Positions 5,222 to 7,935 of a DNA stretch of 7,935 nucleotides are shown here, in pieces. The stretch covers positions 1 through 7,935 of the forward strand of contig JASHOI010000483.1 of assembly GCA_030041195.1 (NCBI GenBank), in the 5' to 3' direction. Within the stretch, counting starts at the first letter, position 1. Each line of letters starts with the position of its first letter. This stretch comes from Streptosporangiaceae bacterium. Lineage in GTDB: Bacteria > Actinomycetota > Actinomycetes > Streptosporangiales > Streptosporangiaceae. Both the position numbers and the translations under genes were made by a program. The notes under the pieces are model-generated. The model saw only the letters and a list, made by a program, of their open reading frames with translations. It was not told the origin of the DNA and did not search any database.

Positions 5222-5720
5222 CCACGCCATCGCGGTCGGTGTCCTGGCGGGGACCGCGCTGCTCGCCACCGCGTGCGGGGGTGGCAGCAGCCGGGCCAAC
5301 GTCGCGGCGATGTCACCCGCCAGTCGCCAACCGTACCTTGCGTACACGCGATGCATGCGCGCCCACGGAGCGCCATTCTGGCCCGACCCGTCCACCACAC
5401 TGGCGGATGGTGCCTACGAGTACCCGATCACCCCGCGGATCCTGGCGCAGGAACACGGCTCGTCCTGGAACGCCGCGCTGAGCGCCTGCGCGAAGCTGCA
5501 GCCCCCACAGCTCCCGTTCACCGAGGCACAGCTCGACGCGGCCGACAGCAGGCTGCTGAAGCTGACCCGGTGCCTGCGCGCTCACGGGTATCCCAACTGG
5601 CCGGACCCGGTCATCAATGCCGACGACATCGGCTTCCTGCCGCCTCGCGGCGTCAACGTTCGCGATCCTTCGCCGCAGCTCCAGGCTGCCGAGCAGGCCT
5701 GCCATTGGCCCACACCGTGA
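5208..5720 (+). CDS. Two-lobed Cys/His lipoprotein L4 (divergent member)
   Basis: A 170-residue lipoprotein whose ATG again lies within a Cys-Asn-Ala run at the 3' end of L3, with the same 14-base overlap. Signal peptide GVLAGTALLATAC, acylated C23, very like that of L3. The mature part is the most divergent of the cluster and also the most symmetrical. Lobe 1 has YTRCMRAHGAPFWPDP (C49, H53) and AALSAC (C94). Lobe 2 has LTRCLRAHGYPNWPDP (C122, H126) and SPQLQAAEQAC (C165). In L1-L3 and L5 the first lobe has lost the P-x-W/F/Y-P-D-P part that L4 keeps, so L4 best shows the ancestral internal duplication. Function unknown. Confidence 0.9.
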   Translation: MRARDHAIAVGVLAGTALLATACGGGSSRANVAAMSPASRQPYLAYTRCMRAHGAPFWPDPSTTLADGAYEYPITPRILAQEHGSSWNAALSACAKLQPPQLPFTEAQLDAADSRLLKLTRCLRAHGYPNWPDPVINADDIGFLPPRGVNVRDPSPQLQAAEQACHWPTP

Positions 5721-5725
5721 CGGCT

Positions 5726-5747
5726 TCACACCGAACTCACACGCAAC
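5726..5747. repeat. Two 11-bp direct repeats upstream of L5, candidate regulator site
   Basis: TCACACCGAAC (5726-5736) is followed directly by TCACACGCAAC (5737-5747), 9 of 11 identical. Tandem 11-bp half-sites are the usual geometry for OmpR-family regulators. The core TCACA also occurs in the palindrome pair at 4082-4086. They lie in the 103-base gap between L4 and L5, the only sizeable gap within the lipoprotein run. A second regulator-binding site serving L5 and the pump genes is possible but unproven. Confidence 0.35.
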
Positions 5748-5823
5748 CCGCGCGGCGGTCTGACGCGTACGCCGGAGCATGGTGCCGCTGGGACCTTCAG
5801 CCCCGGAGCACAAGGACGATCGG

Positions 5824-6384
5824 ATGGACGAACAGATCAAGCACCGCGACGGGCGCCTGCGCAGCGCCAGACCGCGCCGGATGGCCGCCGTGATCGCCGC
5901 CCTGGCTGTGACCGGGCTGCTGGCCGCCGCGTGCGGCGGCTCGAATCCGGCTGCGACGAGCGCCAGCTCGCCGAAGCCACTCGCCGAGGCGCTCGACGCT
6001 TTCGTGCAGTGCATGCACCAGCATGGCGAGCAAGGGCTTTACCTCACCCAGGCGCCGAACAGCCCAAACCCCGGCACCGACCTGCTGGTCATCCGCGGAA
6101 TGACGATCGCAGGCGCCGACGTCGGCTCCTCGCAGTTCCAGTCGGGCTTGAAGGCATGCCAGCACGTGCTGCCGTTCAAGATCTCGCCGCCCGATGAGAC
6201 GCACCAGGAGTTCCTCGACGCGCTCAAAGCCGCGGACTGCATGCATACCCACGGGTACCCGAACTGGCCAGATCCGAGGTCGGACGCGGCCGGCACCGAT
6301 TACCCGGCCGGCCTCGATAGCAACTCGACGCAGTTTCAGGCTGCGGCGAAGACATGCGGCGTAGCCGCGCCCCCGGGCGGGTGA
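5824..6384 (+). CDS. Two-lobed Cys/His lipoprotein L5
   Basis: A 186-residue lipoprotein. ATG 5824 follows AAGGA (5812-5816) by seven bases; an in-frame ATG at 5779 has no such site. A charged n-region (RSARPRR), hydrophobic core and lipobox LAAAC (acylated C37) precede an Ala/Ser/Pro linker. Lobe 1: FVQCMHQHG (C63, H67), then SQFQSGLKAC (C112). Lobe 2: AADCMHTHGYPNWPDP (C139, H143), then TQFQ to C178. The SQFQ of lobe 1 mirrors the QFQ of lobe 2, as in L1, and supports internal duplication. It is set apart from L2-L4 by a 103-base gap with its own ribosome site and has a longer signal peptide. About 60 bases separate it from the membrane-fusion gene. Function unknown. Confidence 0.9.
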   Translation: MDEQIKHRDGRLRSARPRRMAAVIAALAVTGLLAAACGGSNPAATSASSPKPLAEALDAFVQCMHQHGEQGLYLTQAPNSPNPGTDLLVIRGMTIAGADVGSSQFQSGLKACQHVLPFKISPPDETHQEFLDALKAADCMHTHGYPNWPDPRSDAAGTDYPAGLDSNSTQFQAAAKTCGVAAPPGG

Positions 6385-6445
6385 CCGCAAGAACAACGAG
6401 CGAGCCGACCGGACCCGGCCGGACGCAAGAAGGGTGAAATTGGCG

Positions 6446-7786
6446 ATGAGCAGCACTGATGCACGTGAGCAGGCAGGCGAGCCTGCCGCGGGTGAGCAGG
6501 TGGCCTCCGGTGCGGCGCAGCCTCCGGGCCAGGCGTTGCCGGCCCGGCGCGGCGGGCACGCGGCCGGCGGGATCGCGGGGGGCGAGCTTGTGGTGAGCGG
6601 GTACCGGCCGCGGCGGCGCGGCTGGGTCCTGGCGCTGGCGGTGGTCGTGGTGGTCGCGGCCGGGCTGGGCGGGGCCGATGCGGCCGGGGTGTTTCACTCC
6701 GCCAAGCCAGCTGCCAGCAACAACGGGTACGCCACTTCGACGGCGGCGGTGACGCGCGGGTCGCTGACCGAGCAGACCCAGGAGGACGCCACGCTCGGCG
6801 ACGCGGGCTCGTACACGGTGCTGGTTCCCGGCTCCTCATCGGCTTCGGGCGCTTCCAGCTCAGCATCGTCGGGGTCGGGGGCGAGCACGTTCACCTGGCT
6901 GCCGTCGGCGGGCCAGACGATCCGCCAGGGCCAGCAGATCTACCAGGTGTCCGGGACCCCGGTGGTGCTGCTGTACGGGAACGTGCCCGCGTACCGCGAC
7001 CTCTCGGAGGGCATGACCGGCGCGGACGTGACCGAGCTGAACACCGACCTGGTCACGCTGGGCTACGCCACCGCCGCGGATCTGGGCCCGCGGCCGGGCT
7101 GGGATTACTTCAGCGGCGAGACCGCCTATGCCCTGGGGTTGCTGCAGGCGCACCTCGGGCTGACCGTAACCGGGACGCTGCCGCTGGGCCAGGCGGTGTT
7201 CTTGCCCGGCGCGATCCAGGTCACCGGCCTGGGCACCGGGGCGGTGCCGGGCGGCGCGGCCACCGCCGGGGCCACGGTGCTGACCGGCAGCTCGCTGACC
7301 CCGGTGGTCACCATCGACCTGGACGCCTCGCTGCAGACCGAGGTCGCCGTCGGCAACAAGGTCTCGGTCACCTTGCCCGACGGGTCGGTCACCCCGGGAG
7401 TGATCTCCTCGATCAGCACCGCCTCGTCGTCCTCGTCGTCCTCGTCTTCTTCCTCCTCGTCCTCGTCGAACAACGGGTCGGGCAGCAGCTCGAGCGCGGC
7501 GACGATCACGGTGGTGGTGTCGCTGAGTGACCCGAAGGCGGCCGGGAGCCTGAATCAGGTTCCGGTGGAGGTGACCATCACTACCGGCAGCGTGAGCAAC
7601 GTGCTGATCGTGCCGGTGGACGCGCTGCTGGCCCAGCCCGGCGGGGGCTACGCGGTCGAGGTCACCGGACCGGGCGGGCATCATCTGGTCAAGGTGACCC
7701 CGGGCCTGTTCGACGACGCGGCCGGGACCGTGCAGGTCACCGGGAACCTTAACCCGGGCCAGCGTGTGGTGGTGCCGGGCATATGA
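6446..7786 (+). CDS. MacA/HlyD-like membrane-fusion protein with peptidoglycan-binding-type domain
   Basis: About 446 residues. A disordered, Gly/Ala/Pro/Arg-rich cytoplasmic N-terminus (1-58) leads to one TM helix (about 60-76). The extracytoplasmic part has a split lipoyl/barrel-sandwich domain: TRGSLTEQTQEDATLG, then a Ser/Gly-rich insert, then TFTWLPSAGQTIRQGQQIYQV. A PG_binding_1-like helical domain follows (about 189-256: GMTGADVTELNTDLVTLGY and FSGETAYALGLLQAHLGL). A beta-barrel with a poly-Ser insert and a C-terminal membrane-proximal domain (LIVPVDALLAQPGGGYAVEV) complete it. This order is typical of actinobacterial adaptor subunits of MacB-like ABC exporters. The start is uncertain: GTG 6434 and TTG 6440 are in frame, and AGAAGGG (6428-6434) is closer to TTG 6440 than to ATG 6446. 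The stop overlaps the next gene by four bases (ATGA). Confidence 0.85.
   Translation: MSSTDAREQAGEPAAGEQVASGAAQPPGQALPARRGGHAAGGIAGGELVVSGYRPRRRGWVLALAVVVVVAAGLGGADAAGVFHSAKPAASNNGYATSTAAVTRGSLTEQTQEDATLGDAGSYTVLVPGSSSASGASSSASSGSGASTFTWLPSAGQTIRQGQQIYQVSGTPVVLLYGNVPAYRDLSEGMTGADVTELNTDLVTLGYATAADLGPRPGWDYFSGETAYALGLLQAHLGLTVTGTLPLGQAVFLPGAIQVTGLGTGAVPGGAATAGATVLTGSSLTPVVTIDLDASLQTEVAVGNKVSVTLPDGSVTPGVISSISTASSSSSSSSSSSSSSSNNGSGSSSSAATITVVVSLSDPKAAGSLNQVPVEVTITTGSVSNVLIVPVDALLAQPGGGYAVEVTGPGGHHLVKVTPGLFDDAAGTVQVTGNLNPGQRVVVPGI
7424..7468 (+). repeat. Run of 15 serine codons in the membrane-fusion protein
   Basis: Fifteen consecutive Ser codons, mostly TCG and TCC with TCT TCT in the middle, interrupt the beta-barrel region. 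Asn-Asn-Gly and a second short Ser run follow. The codon pattern is near-repetitive, so length variation by slippage is plausible. A second Ser/Gly-rich insert lies in the lipoyl-like domain at about 6833-6890. Both would be flexible extracytoplasmic loops. Confidence 0.9.
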
Positions 7787-7935
7787 GCCACGCGCCCATT
7801 ACCCAGCCAGCCATATCCCTCAGCGTCGCCGCAGCGCCCGAACCCGTGCTGGAGCTGGTGACGGTGACCAAGATCTACCCGGGCAAGCCGCCGGTACCGG
7901 CGCTGCGCGGGGTGAGCCTGCAGGTGGCGGCCGGC
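7783..7935 (+). CDS. ABC transporter ATPase, N-terminal part (runs off the window)
   Basis: ATG 7783 overlaps the TGA of the membrane-fusion gene by four bases and opens a frame that stays open to the window end (51 codons). After about 20 polar residues the protein reads LELVTVTKIYPG, then VPALRGVSLQVAAG. This is the usual start of an ABC nucleotide-binding domain: first beta strand, an aromatic in the A-loop position (Y33) and the strand leading to Walker A, which must lie just beyond the window. The wording is closest to LolD/MacB-type ATPases, which partner MacA-like adaptors. A permease gene should follow. Function inferred from family and coupling. Confidence 0.85.
   Translation, partial: MSHAPITQPAISLSVAAAPEPVLELVTVTKIYPGKPPVPALRGVSLQVAAG

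Noticed and set aside
5824..5937. Twin-arginine signal in L5 (RPRR before the hydrophobic core)
   Set aside because: The residues after the Arg pair do not fit the Tat consensus, and a lipobox with an ordinary hydrophobic core explains export.
7126..7509. Minus-strand acidic protein with a long Asp/Glu run
   Set aside because: It is the antisense image of the poly-Ser codons of the membrane-fusion gene and has no other support.

Overview
The window is very GC-rich, with G/C-biased third positions, GTG as well as ATG starts, four-base ATGA gene overlaps and promoters that look leaderless. This fits a high-GC actinobacterium (Actinomycetota). The genus cannot be read from the sequence, and no rRNA, tRNA, CRISPR array or transposase was seen.

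Layout. (1) 1-506 (+): a small lipoprotein, L1, complete except for the first base of its start codon. (2) 507-2017: two toxin-antitoxin modules facing each other. A ribbon-helix-helix antitoxin with a PIN toxin is on + (619-1304). An AbrB-type antitoxin with a PIN toxin is on - (2002-1362). A possible relic of a further PIN gene lies beside L1. (3) 2018-4002 (-): an OmpR-type response regulator followed by its histidine kinase, overlapping by four bases. (4) 4003-4182: a divergent control region holding two identically built GTGAC-N6-GTCAC palindromes. (5) 4183-6384 (+): four further lipoproteins, L2-L5, paralogous to L1 and to one another. L2/L3 and L3/L4 each overlap by exactly 14 bases. 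(6) 6446-7935 (+): a MacA/HlyD-like membrane-fusion protein with a peptidoglycan-binding-type domain. It is coupled by an ATGA overlap to the start of an ABC-transporter ATPase that runs off the window.

How it may work (inference). The two-component system probably controls the divergent lipoprotein-efflux operon through the palindrome pair. The ABC machinery would be a MacAB-like export or envelope-stress system. The lipoproteins would sit on the outer face of the membrane. Each has two lobes, and each lobe carries a C-x3-H-G motif and a downstream Q-x-Q-x(6)-C type motif (QFQ in most copies). Every mature protein therefore has the acylated Cys plus exactly four more Cys and two motif His. 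I recognise this repeat only as a widespread unnamed actinobacterial lipoprotein motif; its function is not known to me.

The most noteworthy content is this multi-copy, two-lobed Cys/His lipoprotein array beside a two-component system and an ABC efflux pump, apparently split by toxin-antitoxin modules. Next are the operator architecture and the matched leaderless promoters of the two toxin-antitoxin modules.
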